Source: Rhizobium herbae
GTDB taxonomy: Bacteria; Pseudomonadota; Alphaproteobacteria; Rhizobiales; Rhizobiaceae
Assembly: GCF_017873135.1 (NCBI RefSeq)
Contig: NZ_JAGGJV010000007.1
Coordinates: 124,001-188,000, forward strand
Reading direction: 5' to 3'
DNA: 64,000 bases
Shown: positions 35,722 to 44,257 of the stretch, piece after piece
How the letters are laid out: each line of letters starts with the position of its first letter
How positions within the stretch are numbered: the first letter of the stretch is position 1
Position numbers and translations under genes: made by a program
The notes under the pieces: generated by a model
Database searches by the model: none
Seen by the model: only the letters and a program-made list of their open reading frames with translations
What the model was told of the DNA's origin: nothing

Positions 35722-36636
35722 ATGCAAGCAATGAACTATGCCTTTGGGGGACTGGGTTCCGTACCTTTTCCGCCGGACGTTCAGGAGCATCTGGCAGGCC
35801 TCGATGCCCGAACCGACGACGGTGGAGCCCGGCACGCGGAAGCACGGGATAGCGCGCTTAGTCTTTCCAGCATCAGTCTCTCGTTTGGTGGCGTCGTGGC
35901 GCTGACCGATATAGATATCTCCGTCCGCAAGGGCGAGATCCGCGCGATCATCGGGCCGAATGGTGCCGGCAAGAGTTCGCTGATCAACGTCATCAGCGGC
36001 GTCTACCGGCCTGATCGCGGCCATGTCCGCATCGGCAAGAATCGCTACCAACAGGTACCCACTCAGAAGCTCGCCCGTCTCGGCATAGCGCGCACCTTCC
36101 AGAACCTGGCATTGTTCAAGGGCTTGAGTGTTCTCGATAATGTCGTCGCCGGGCGCGCCTATACCGTTCGTTCCACTTTTCTCGGCCAGATCGCCGGTCT
36201 TGGCCGGGCACGCCGGGAAGAGGCCGATGCCCGCGACCGGGCCGGCCGCATTCTCGACTTTCTCCATCTCGGGCATGTCAGCGGACGTCTCGCCGGAACC
36301 TTGCCCTATGGCTTGCAGAAGCGCGTCGAGCTTGCCCGCGCCCTGGTGGCTGAGCCCGATATTCTGCTGCTCGACGAACCGATGGCGGGCATGACCGCCA
36401 CGGAGAAGAACGAGATGGCCGGCTTCGTCCGCGCTGCGCGAGACCAGTATGGAACGACCGTGGTGCTGATCGAACATGACATCGGCGTCGTCATGGGCCT
36501 GTCCGACCGCATCGCCGTGCTCGACTACGGCCGCAAGATCGCCGACGGCACGCCGGAAGAAATACGAGCCGACCAGCGCGTGATCGATGCCTATCTCGGC
36601 GTCGCGTCTGAGAACGAAGACGGGGAGGGCATCTGA
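35722..36636 (+). CDS. Branched-chain-amino-acid-type ABC ATPase (LivG-like)
   Basis: 304 residues from ATG 35722 (GGAG upstream). After an unusual N-terminal extension of about 45 residues comes a LivG-type ATPase: Walker A GPNGAGKSS, Q-loop TFQNLALFKGLSVLDNV, a signature-like LPYGLQKRVELARALV, Walker B ILLLDEPMAGM and H-loop VLIEHDIGVVMGLSDRI. The signature LPYGLQKR replaces the usual LSYGxQR form, which is common in LivG proteins. It belongs to a five-gene HAAT transporter lying inside an organosulfur operon, so the substrate may be a sulfone, sulfonate or sulfur amino acid. Confidence 0.9.
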   Translation: MQAMNYAFGGLGSVPFPPDVQEHLAGLDARTDDGGARHAEARDSALSLSSISLSFGGVVALTDIDISVRKGEIRAIIGPNGAGKSSLINVISGVYRPDRGHVRIGKNRYQQVPTQKLARLGIARTFQNLALFKGLSVLDNVVAGRAYTVRSTFLGQIAGLGRARREEADARDRAGRILDFLHLGHVSGRLAGTLPYGLQKRVELARALVAEPDILLLDEPMAGMTATEKNEMAGFVRAARDQYGTTVVLIEHDIGVVMGLSDRIAVLDYGRKIADGTPEEIRADQRVIDAYLGVASENEDGEGI

Positions 36637-37532
36637 TGTCGGATTTCGATTGGCTGTTCTTTATTGAGGTTCTGGTCGGTGGATTGCTGTCCGGCGTGAT
36701 GTACTCGCTGGTAGCGATCGGTTTCGTGCTGATCTACAAGACTTCGGGCGTGCTGAATTTCGCGCAAGGGGCGATGCTGCTCTTTGCGGCGCTGACCTTC
36801 GTCAGCCTCACCGAGCGTGGCGTGCCCTTCGCCCTGGCCTTCGCGATCACTTTCGCGATCATGGTGGTCATCGGTATCGCCATTGAGCGCACGGTGCTGC
36901 GGCCCCTCACCAACAAACCGCCGATCACGCTGTTCATGGCAACGCTGGGGCTTTCCTATGTGATCGAAGGTGCGGCCCAACTGATCTGGGGCACGCAAGT
37001 CCACGGCCTGGACCTTGGCATCGAGGATTTGCCCTTCGACGTCGGCGGGGTCTTCATCAGCCAATTCGATATCTTCGCGGCCGTCGTCGCGGCCGGCATG
37101 GTCGCAGCGCTATCGGCTTTCTTCCGCTACACCCGGATAGGTCTCGGCTTCCGCGCCGTCGCCGATGATCAGTTCGCGGCCCTTGCCATCGGTCTCCGGC
37201 TTCCGTGGATCTGGGCGACCGTCTGGGCGGCCGCCGGACTGGTGGCTCTTGTGGCCGGGCTCCTGTGGGGTGCCCGCGTCGGCGTCCAGTTCTCGCTGTC
37301 GCTCATCGTCCTCAAGGCCCTGCCTGTGCTTGTTCTCGGCGGGTTCGATTCGATCCTCGGTGCGATCGTCGGCGGCCTGCTGATCGGTGCGACAGAAAAG
37401 CTCGCCGAGGTCTATATCGGCGAATATTTCGGCGGCGGCATCGAAGGCTGGTTCGCCTATGTCGTCGCACTTGCCTTCCTTCTCGTGCGCCCTTCCGGCC
37501 TGTTTGGCCAGAAGCTTGTGGAAAGGGTCTGA
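36636..37532 (+). CDS. Branched-chain-amino-acid-type ABC permease (LivH-like)
   Basis: 298 residues with about eight hydrophobic segments. LivH features include GGLLSGVMYSLVAIGFVLIYKTSGVLNFAQGAMLLFAAL at the start, RAVADDQFAALAIGLRLPWIWATVWAAAG in the cytoplasmic loop and KALPVLVLGGFDSILGAIVGGLLIGATEKLAE. The ATG overlaps the previous stop by one base (TGATG). Confidence 0.93.
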   Translation: MSDFDWLFFIEVLVGGLLSGVMYSLVAIGFVLIYKTSGVLNFAQGAMLLFAALTFVSLTERGVPFALAFAITFAIMVVIGIAIERTVLRPLTNKPPITLFMATLGLSYVIEGAAQLIWGTQVHGLDLGIEDLPFDVGGVFISQFDIFAAVVAAGMVAALSAFFRYTRIGLGFRAVADDQFAALAIGLRLPWIWATVWAAAGLVALVAGLLWGARVGVQFSLSLIVLKALPVLVLGGFDSILGAIVGGLLIGATEKLAEVYIGEYFGGGIEGWFAYVVALAFLLVRPSGLFGQKLVERV

Positions 37533-37535
37533 TCG

Positions 37536-38576
37536 ATGTCCGTCCTCACCGCCGATCTTCCTGTTTCTCGCTCCTTGCCCGGATGGGCTGGGACGGCTGC
37601 ACTGCTGGCCGTGGCCTATGTGGCTGTGCCGATTTTCGGAACGAGTTATCTGTTCGAGGCGATCCTGCTCCCCTTCCTGGCGTTGAGCCTTGCCGGTCTC
37701 GGTCTCAACATCCTGACGGGCTATGCCGGACAGGTGTCGCTCGGCAGCGCCGCCTTCATGGCGGTCGGCGCTTTCGCAGCTTTCAATTTCAACTTGCGGG
37801 TCGAAAGCCTGCCGCTCATTGCCAGCATCGCGCTGGCCGGTTTCGCAGCCGCAGCAATCGGCCTGGTCTTCGGCCTGCCGAGCCTCCGCCTCAAGGGCTT
37901 CTATCTCGCGGTATCGACCCTTGCCGCGCAGTTCTTCGTTCAATGGGCTTTGACCAAGTTCAGCTGGTTTTCCAACGATTCGGCCTCCGGGGTCATCGAC
38001 GCGCCGCCGCTTTCCATTGCCGGTGTCGCCTTCGAAGGCCCTGTCGGACGCTATCTGTTCTCGCTGACAGTCGTCACCGTGCTGACGTTTCTGGCCTATC
38101 GACTGGTGATCTCCCAGACAGGGCGCAATTTTATCGCAGTGCGCGACAACGAGACGGCCGCACGGATCATCGGCGTGCCGGTGCTGAAGACCAAGCTGCT
38201 GGCATTTGCAATTTCCTCCTTCATCATCGGCGTTGCCGGCGTGCTCTGGGCCTTTGCCTATCTGCGCACCGTGGAGCCGGCCGGCTTCAATCTCGATCGC
38301 TCGTTCCAGATCCTCTTCATCGTCATCATCGGCGGCCTCGCCTCCATCCGTGGCGCTTTCTTCGGCGCGGCGTTGATTGTGGTCTTCCCGCTGGTCCTGT
38401 CGCGGCTGGGGTCCTTCCTTCTTGGCGATATCTTCGATTCCGGCGTGCTCGACATGAGCCAGCGCATCGTGCTCGGCACGCTCATCATCCTGTTTCTGAT
38501 CCTCGAACCGGATGGCCTGGTGGCTCTCTGGGACCGGGTCCGAAAACGCATTGGCACCGGCCTGCGGCGGTCCTGA
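37536..38576 (+). CDS. Branched-chain-amino-acid-type ABC permease (LivM-like)
   Basis: 346 residues with about nine or ten hydrophobic segments, of the LivM group: NILTGYAGQVSLGSAAFMAVGAFAAF, LPSLRLKGFYLAVSTLAAQFF, the RDNETAARIIGVPVLKTKLLAFAISSFIIGVAGVLWAF coupling region and FIVIIGGLASIRGAFFGAALIVVFP. It begins 3 bp after the preceding stop. Confidence 0.93.
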   Translation: MSVLTADLPVSRSLPGWAGTAALLAVAYVAVPIFGTSYLFEAILLPFLALSLAGLGLNILTGYAGQVSLGSAAFMAVGAFAAFNFNLRVESLPLIASIALAGFAAAAIGLVFGLPSLRLKGFYLAVSTLAAQFFVQWALTKFSWFSNDSASGVIDAPPLSIAGVAFEGPVGRYLFSLTVVTVLTFLAYRLVISQTGRNFIAVRDNETAARIIGVPVLKTKLLAFAISSFIIGVAGVLWAFAYLRTVEPAGFNLDRSFQILFIVIIGGLASIRGAFFGAALIVVFPLVLSRLGSFLLGDIFDSGVLDMSQRIVLGTLIILFLILEPDGLVALWDRVRKRIGTGLRRS

Positions 38577-38677
38577 TCCAGTCCGGAGCCGCAAAGCTCT
38601 CAAAACACGCAGTCAACCTTTCCAGATCAACCCAAAACCGGTGTTCTCGCCGGTCCATACCAGGAGTGTGTCCAGAT

Positions 38678-40012
38678 ATGACGATCTTCAGCAAATTCAA
38701 AATCGCGGCTCTTGCCGCAGGCATCGCCTTCACGGTTGCTCTACCGGCCGCACAGGCCGACGAGCAGTATTTTCCGCTGCAGAGCTACCGCGTCGGCCCC
38801 TATGCTGCCGGCGGCACCGGCTTCTTTGGCGGCTTCATCGACTATCTCAACCTGATCAACACCCGCGACGGCGGCGTCAACGGCGTCAAGCTGACCTGGT
38901 CGGAAGCCGAAACGCAATATGAGGTCGAGCGCGGTGTCGAGGCCTATGAACGATTGAAGAGCAACCCGAACGTGGCTGCATGGAACCCGCTCTCCGTCGG
39001 TATTGCCTATGCGATGATCGATCGCATCACGGCTGACAAGGTGCCGCTGATCACCATCAACCACGGCCGCACGGACTCAACCGATGGCCGCGTTTTCCCT
39101 TATGTTTTCCCGCTGTTGCTTAACCCCTACAGCGAGACGTCCGGTATCGTGAACTACATCGCCGGCAAGGAAGGTGGCCTCGAAAACCTGAAAGGCAAGA
39201 AGATCGTCGTGCTTTACCACGGCTCGCCCTACGGCAAGGAAACCATTCCGATCTACGAGCTTCTGGCGCAGAAATACGGCTTCGAGCTTCAGCAGATCGA
39301 GGTCCCCCATCCAGGCAACGAACAGCAGTCCCAATGGCTGACAATCCGCCGCGCCAAGCCGGACTATGTCGTCCTGCGCGGCTGGGGCGTGATGAACCCG
39401 GTCGCGCTCAAGACTGCGGCCAAGACCGGCTTCCCGGTCGACCATATCATCGGCAATGTCTGGTCCAACTCGGAAGAGGACGCCATTCCGGCCGGCGAAG
39501 CAGCCAAGGGCTACACCGCGATCACCACGCAGGCGTCCGGCGCCGAATATCCGGTCGTCAAGGAAATCGTCAAGACGCTCTATGATGCCGGCAAGGGCAA
39601 TCTGGAAGACAAGAACCGCATCGGCTCGGTCTACCACAATCTCGGCATCGTCAACGGTATCCTGAATGTCGAGGCGATCCGCATCGCGCAGGAGAAGTTC
39701 GGCAAGCGCACGCTGACCGGCGACGAGGTCCGCTGGGGCTTCGAACATCTTCAGCTGGATCCCGCCCGCGTCGAAGCGCTCGGCGCCAAAGGCCTGTTCC
39801 ACTCGATCAACGTCACCTGGGACAATCACGAAGGCAACGGCTACGTGACCTTCCAGCAGTGGGACGGCAAGAAATGGAACGTCGTCTCCGACTGGATCGC
39901 CCCAGACTGGGCGCTGTTGCGGCCGATCATCGAAAAATCCTCCGAAGCCTATGCGGCGGAAAAGGGCATCAAGCTGCGCACGGCAGAAGACGCCGAAACT
40001 GCCACCAACTGA
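38678..40012 (+). CDS. HAAT-type ABC substrate-binding protein in the sulfone operon
   Basis: 444 residues from ATG 38678 (CAGGAG 12 nt upstream). Sec signal peptide ending PAAQADEQYF. It is a family-5/LivK-like periplasmic protein of the Peripla_BP_6 fold: GPYAAGGTGFFGGFIDYLNLINTRDGGVNGVKLTWSEAET, GIVNYIAGKEGGLENLKGKKIVVLYHGSPYGKETIP and YVVLRGWGVMNPVALKTAAKTG. At 444 residues it is longer than LivK (about 350). The ligand is unknown; its place between sfnG and sfnB suggests an organosulfur compound. Confidence 0.9.
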   Translation: MTIFSKFKIAALAAGIAFTVALPAAQADEQYFPLQSYRVGPYAAGGTGFFGGFIDYLNLINTRDGGVNGVKLTWSEAETQYEVERGVEAYERLKSNPNVAAWNPLSVGIAYAMIDRITADKVPLITINHGRTDSTDGRVFPYVFPLLLNPYSETSGIVNYIAGKEGGLENLKGKKIVVLYHGSPYGKETIPIYELLAQKYGFELQQIEVPHPGNEQQSQWLTIRRAKPDYVVLRGWGVMNPVALKTAAKTGFPVDHIIGNVWSNSEEDAIPAGEAAKGYTAITTQASGAEYPVVKEIVKTLYDAGKGNLEDKNRIGSVYHNLGIVNGILNVEAIRIAQEKFGKRTLTGDEVRWGFEHLQLDPARVEALGAKGLFHSINVTWDNHEGNGYVTFQQWDGKKWNVVSDWIAPDWALLRPIIEKSSEAYAAEKGIKLRTAEDAETATN

Positions 40013-40018
40013 TGTGTA

Positions 40019-40072
40019 CCGGCCGGCCTGGTTCTGGATGGGCTCTTGTCAGTCCAGAACCAGCCCGGCCGG
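40019..40072 (+). other. Long intercistronic stem-loop after the HAAT binding-protein gene
   Basis: Two 20-nt arms (40019-40038 and 40053-40072) pair at 19 positions with one C-C mismatch, with a 14-nt loop, 6 bp after the stop codon. No T-run. Similar hairpins follow other binding-protein genes here. Confidence 0.68.
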
Positions 40073-40106
40073 CATCGCAGCCATCAACGCAAGATTGGAA
40101 AGCGCC

Positions 40107-40904
40107 ATGGGTCACAACGAAGTTCTGCTCTCGGTCAACGGTGTGAAGGCAACCTACAATCATGCCATCACGGCGCTCCATGGCGTCACTTTCACGGTGG
40201 CACGCGGCGAGATCGTTGCGCTTCTTGGTGCCAATGGCGCCGGCAAGACCACGACGCTCAAGGCGGTCTCCAATCTTCTACCGGCAGAGCGGGGCCTGGT
40301 GACGGAAGGCAATATCCTGTTTCAAGGACTGGATGTCGCGACCGCGAAGCCGGCCGATCTGGTACGCTCGGGCCTCGTCCAGGTACTCGAAGGCCGCCAT
40401 TGTTTCCGCAGCCTGACGGTCGAGGAAAACCTCGTCACCGGCGGGCTGGGGCGCAGCGGCGGCAGGGCGGAGATCGCCGCCGCTCTGGAAAAGGTCTATG
40501 CGCATTTTCCGCGTCTGAAGGAAAAGCGCCATGCGCTGTCCGGCCTCACCTCCGGCGGCGAACAGCAGATGACGGCGATCGGCCGGGCGCTGATGTCCCG
40601 TCCGCGATTGCTGGTCCTTGACGAGCCTTCGATGGGTCTTGCCCCGATCGTCGTCCAGGACATCTTCAGAACCCTGCGCAGGCTCAACCGCGAGGAAGGC
40701 CTGTCGATCCTCGTCGCCGAACAGAACTCCACCGTCGCCCTGAAATATGCCGACCGTGCGACGATCCTCGAAAACGGCGCTGCTGTTCTCTCCGGTGATG
40801 CCGCGGAACTGCGCAACAGGGACGATGTCAAAGCCTTCTATCTCGGCCAAAGCCCGCGACCGGCCGCCCCGAACACACCCATTCTTCCGGCAATCGCGGT
40901 TTGA
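40107..40904 (+). CDS. Branched-chain-amino-acid-type ABC ATPase (LivF-like)
   Basis: 265 residues from ATG 40107 (GGAAAG upstream); the frame is open from 39951 inside the previous gene. Walker A GANGAGKTT, Q-loop/LivF mark VQVLEGRHCFRSLTVEENLV, signature LTSGGEQQMTAIGRALM, Walker B LLVLDEPSMGLAP and H-loop VAEQNSTVAL are typical of LivF, with EGRHCF in place of the usual EGRxxF. It is the second ATPase of the transporter. Confidence 0.92.
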   Translation: MGHNEVLLSVNGVKATYNHAITALHGVTFTVARGEIVALLGANGAGKTTTLKAVSNLLPAERGLVTEGNILFQGLDVATAKPADLVRSGLVQVLEGRHCFRSLTVEENLVTGGLGRSGGRAEIAAALEKVYAHFPRLKEKRHALSGLTSGGEQQMTAIGRALMSRPRLLVLDEPSMGLAPIVVQDIFRTLRRLNREEGLSILVAEQNSTVALKYADRATILENGAAVLSGDAAELRNRDDVKAFYLGQSPRPAAPNTPILPAIAV

Positions 40905-40939
40905 ACCGCGCTGCATTTTCTCAAGAGGAGACAACCAGA

Positions 40940-42187
40940 ATGACCCTATCCAACGTCAATACCGACAATGCCGCCAAGGCGGTGCCTGGGGTGCCGCGAC
41001 CGGCGGAACCGGCGCACATCATCAAGACCGATGCCGAGGCGATCAGCATTGCAAAGAGACTCGCCGCCGATTTCGTGACGGGCTCCGCCCAGCGCGACCG
41101 CGAACGGATTTGGCCCGTCAAGGAACTCGACGCCTTCTCGCAGAGCGGTCTCTGGTCGATCAATGTGCCGAAGACGTTCGGTGGACCGGAAGTTTCCTAT
41201 ACGACGCTCGCCAAGGTCATCGAGATCATCTCGGCTGCGGACTCGTCCATCGGCCAGATCGCCCAGAACCATCTTGGCGTCGTCGCGGCAATCCGGACCG
41301 TTTCGGATGAAGAGCAGCAGAAGCTGCTGTTCGCGGAGGTACTGAAGGGTACCCGCTTCGGCAACGCCTTTTCCGAGTTCGGCTCCAAGCGCGCCGTCGA
41401 TTTCGAGACGCGGCTGGTCGATGCCGGTGACCATGTCATCGTCAACGGGCAGAAGTTCTATTCGTCCGGCGCGCTGCTGGCGCATCTGGTACCGATCGTC
41501 GCACTCGATGACGAGGGCAGGGCCTGGTACGCGATTGCGGAGCGCGACGCGCCAGGCCTGACCGTCGTCGACGACTGGTCGTCGTTCGGGCAACGCACCA
41601 CGCTGTCGGGTACCGTCATCCTCAACAACGTCAGGGTGCCGAAGACCCATCTGGTCCCGGGCTACAAGGGCTATGAGGTGCCGACGGCGGACGGTGCGAT
41701 CTTCCAGATCATCCAGGTTGCCGTCGATACTGGCATCGCGCAGGCGGCAATTGACGAGACGATCAATTTCGTGCGCACCAAGAGCCGCGCCTGGGTCGAC
41801 AGCGGCGTCGACAATGCCTGGGACGATCCCTACACGATCCAGGCGATCGGCGACCTGACGCTGCGCCTGCATGCGGCACAGGCCCTATTGGAAAAAGCCG
41901 GTTACGCCATCGATCGGGCGATTCTCGATCCGAACGCCGAGACCGTCGCCGAAGCGCAGATTGTCACGGCGGAGGCAAAGATCCTCTCTACCGAGATCGC
42001 CATCACTGCCACCAACAAGCTGTTCGAGCTGGCGGGCACCCGTTCGACACTGGCCGAGCACGGTCTCGACCGGCACTGGCGCAATGCCCGGACCCACACT
42101 CTGCATGATCCGGTCCGCTGGAAATATTCGATCCTCGGGAAGTATTTCCTCAATGGCGAAAAGCCGCCGCTTCACGCCTGGAGTTGA
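40940..42187 (+). CDS. sfnB: SfnB-family sulfur-acquisition oxidoreductase (acyl-CoA-dehydrogenase fold)
   Basis: 415 residues from ATG 40940 (AGAGGAG about 9 nt upstream). It has the three-part acyl-CoA dehydrogenase fold as in DszC/SfnB flavin monooxygenases: N-terminal helices, a middle beta domain (NAFSEFGSKRAVDFETRLV, VNGQKFYSSGALLAHLVPIVALDDEG) and a C-terminal helical bundle with FELAGTRSTLAEHGLDRHWRNARTHTLHDPVRWKYSILGKYFL. The last segment, with its conserved HDP, is typical of DszC-like enzymes. It probably uses FMNH2 from MsuE to oxidise a reduced organosulfur compound. It ends the operon and is followed by a strong terminator. Confidence 0.9.
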   Translation: MTLSNVNTDNAAKAVPGVPRPAEPAHIIKTDAEAISIAKRLAADFVTGSAQRDRERIWPVKELDAFSQSGLWSINVPKTFGGPEVSYTTLAKVIEIISAADSSIGQIAQNHLGVVAAIRTVSDEEQQKLLFAEVLKGTRFGNAFSEFGSKRAVDFETRLVDAGDHVIVNGQKFYSSGALLAHLVPIVALDDEGRAWYAIAERDAPGLTVVDDWSSFGQRTTLSGTVILNNVRVPKTHLVPGYKGYEVPTADGAIFQIIQVAVDTGIAQAAIDETINFVRTKSRAWVDSGVDNAWDDPYTIQAIGDLTLRLHAAQALLEKAGYAIDRAILDPNAETVAEAQIVTAEAKILSTEIAITATNKLFELAGTRSTLAEHGLDRHWRNARTHTLHDPVRWKYSILGKYFLNGEKPPLHAWS

Positions 42188-42199
42188 GTGTCGAAAAAT

Positions 42200-42239
42200 G
42201 AGAACGACCCCCGCTATTTTGGTAGCGGGGGTCGTTCTC
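42200..42239. terminator. Bidirectional terminator between convergent operons
   Basis: Perfect 17-bp arms (42200-42216 and 42223-42239; GAGAACGACCCCCGCTA and its complement) with a 6-nt loop. On the minus strand the stem is followed by ATTTTTCG, so the T-run serves the leftward guanidine operon; the rightward sulfone operon meets it 12 bp after sfnB. Confidence 0.8.
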
Positions 42240-42326
42240 GCGTTCAAGAATGGTCGATGGATGACAATTGGGGATCTGTCCGTGATCCCTTTATCTAGCC
42301 GGAGCCCGTGACAGGCTGCTCTAGAA

Positions 42327-42425
42327 TTACCTGTCCTGTTGCCGACGCTGGGTGCCAATGGCAAACGTTCGGGCAAGCAGTCCCTCGCGGAGCAGGCGAA
42401 ACATATGTCCAAGCAATCTTTTCAT
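42327..42425 (-). CDS. Possible 32-aa basic small protein at the end of the guanidine operon
   Basis: ATG 42425 lies 16 bp after the allophanate hydrolase stop and has a good ribosome site (AAGGAAG, 8 nt spacing). The product begins MKRLLGHMFRLLREGLLART and ends in a stop at 42327-42329. It is basic and amphipathic, as in membrane-surface peptides. It is too short for a family assignment. Position, site and spacing support it, but chance cannot be excluded. Confidence 0.45.
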   Translation of the reverse strand: MKRLLGHMFRLLREGLLARTFAIGTQRRQQDR

Positions 42426-42441
42426 GCTTTTGCTTCCTTCG

Positions 42442-44256
42442 TTACACCGTTGAGTTTGCATTTTTCGCGCGGATATAGGCCCGCCAGCCGCCGAGCGCCG
42501 TCACCTCCTGAGCGCCGGTAATGGCATGGGCCTCGCAGAGGAAGCCGGAGATGATCGAGCCGTCGTCGAGGGCCACTTTTCCGATGCCGAGCGGTCCGGG
42601 AATTTTCTGGACGAAATGGCCAAAAGCGGCTGGCGGTAGCGCCCAGACTTCGACCTCAAGTCCGTCGCCCGTAACGCCGGGCTCGCGGATGAGGCCGGGC
42701 TTGGGCGGCACCGTGCCCGGCAGCACGAAGAGGCGGTAGTCACCGGCTGTCCGGCAGGTCTTCACCAGATATCCGCCCGGCCCGGTGAGCTCATGATTGA
42801 GCGGCATACCGGTCAGGTGGGCACCGACGACGACGATCGGAACAAAACCGTCGTCGAGCGGTGCGACGCGGCTTGCTTCGGGCAATGGCGCCGATATGTC
42901 CTTGCCCATGCCGGCGTCGAGCGCCCGGTGCATGGCGTCGGCAAACGGGGCGAGCGCATCATCCGTAAACGTCGGCCCGATCAGCGTCACGCCGCCGGGC
43001 AGACCATTGCCGCCAAAGCCCGCTGGAATGGCGATTGCGGCATAGTCGTAGAGATTGACGAAATTCGTGTAGCGCCCGAAATGGCCGTTCTTCACGATCG
43101 GATCGGCCAGCATCGCGTCGACGGTGTACGTGGTAGGCGAGGTCGGCAGCATCAGGATGTCCACCTTCTCCCACTCGACCTTCGTCTTCTGCCGCAACGC
43201 CTCGAGCTTGTACTTGCCCTCGAAAGCGGCGACGGCATCATAGGCGTTCGCACCCTCGATGATGGTGCGCACCGTCGGGTCGAAGTCATCGGCGTTGCTC
43301 GTCATGAAGTCCTTCACCGCCGCCAGTCGTTCCGCGACCCAGGGGCCGTTGTAAAGCAGTTCGGCCGCCTGCCGGAACGGCGCATAGTCGAAGGGGACGA
43401 TGGTTGCACCGAGCGATTTTGCCCGCTCGATCGCGGCGTCATAAAGCGCCTCGACATCCCGGTTTCCAAAGAACTCGCGCTCGGGCCCCTCCAGCACGCC
43501 GATACGCAAACCGGAAGCAGGAAGGCTGGCGGGCGCCGCATGGCGCGAGAACGGATCGGCGGCGTCATAGCCCTCCATGACCTTGCGGATCGCGACGCCA
43601 TCGCCGACCGTGGCGGCAAAGACGGTCACGACATCCACGCTGCGGCAGGCCGGAACGACGCCGACATTCGGCACCAGTCCCGGCGTCGGCTTGATGCCGA
43701 CAAGATTGTTGAAGGCGGCGGGTACGCGGCCGGAACCGGCCGTGTCCGTGCCCAGCGCGAATGTGGCAAGGCCGGACGCGACGGCAACGGCCGAACCGGA
43801 GCTTGAGCCACCCGACACATAGGCCGGATCGAAGACGGAACGTGGCGCACCATAAGGAGACCGTGTGCCGTTGAGCCCGGTCGCGAACTGGTCGAGATTG
43901 GTCTTGCCGATGACGATGGCGCCGGCCGCCTTCAGACGGGCGACAACGGTCGAATCGGCGGCTGGCTCATAGGCATAGGCGGGGCAAGCCGCCGTGGTCG
44001 GCAGACCGGCGGCATCGATATTGTCCTTCACCGCGAAGGGTATGCCCCAGAGCGGCAGACTGTTTGCCTCCGGCGCCCGTGCCATCAAGGTGCGGGCCGC
44101 TTGACGCAGGTCCTCATCCGGCGTGGGCGTGATGAAGATCGCCGGATCATTGGAGGCCGCGCGGCGGGCAATCACCTCCTCGACAAGGTCGAGCGGCGTC
44201 AGGCCGGATTGATAGGCGGCGCGAAGGCTTGAGAGATCGAGAATTGTCGGCAGCAT
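42442..44256 (-). CDS. atzF: Allophanate hydrolase
   Basis: 604 residues. The N-terminal amidase-signature domain (1 to about 440) has the catalytic Lys77 (GIPFAVKDN), cis-Ser (GGSSSGS, 151-152) and nucleophile Ser175 (GTDTAGSGRVP). The C-terminal ~150 residues form the AtzF-specific domain (VVGAHLTGMPLNHELTGPGG and PGTVPPKPGLIREP). It hydrolyses allophanate to carbonate-level products and two ammonium ions. It starts 1 bp after the carboxylase stop. In this operon it would complete guanidine breakdown (carboxyguanidine to allophanate to ammonia). Confidence 0.95.
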   Translation of the reverse strand: MLPTILDLSSLRAAYQSGLTPLDLVEEVIARRAASNDPAIFITPTPDEDLRQAARTLMARAPEANSLPLWGIPFAVKDNIDAAGLPTTAACPAYAYEPAADSTVVARLKAAGAIVIGKTNLDQFATGLNGTRSPYGAPRSVFDPAYVSGGSSSGSAVAVASGLATFALGTDTAGSGRVPAAFNNLVGIKPTPGLVPNVGVVPACRSVDVVTVFAATVGDGVAIRKVMEGYDAADPFSRHAAPASLPASGLRIGVLEGPEREFFGNRDVEALYDAAIERAKSLGATIVPFDYAPFRQAAELLYNGPWVAERLAAVKDFMTSNADDFDPTVRTIIEGANAYDAVAAFEGKYKLEALRQKTKVEWEKVDILMLPTSPTTYTVDAMLADPIVKNGHFGRYTNFVNLYDYAAIAIPAGFGGNGLPGGVTLIGPTFTDDALAPFADAMHRALDAGMGKDISAPLPEASRVAPLDDGFVPIVVVGAHLTGMPLNHELTGPGGYLVKTCRTAGDYRLFVLPGTVPPKPGLIREPGVTGDGLEVEVWALPPAAFGHFVQKIPGPLGIGKVALDDGSIISGFLCEAHAITGAQEVTALGGWRAYIRAKNANSTV

Positions 44257-44257
44257 G

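Noticed and set aside
37205-38677. Upstream extension of the HAAT binding-protein frame
   Set aside because: The frame stays open through livH and livM by chance; the signal peptide and ribosome site place the start at 38678.
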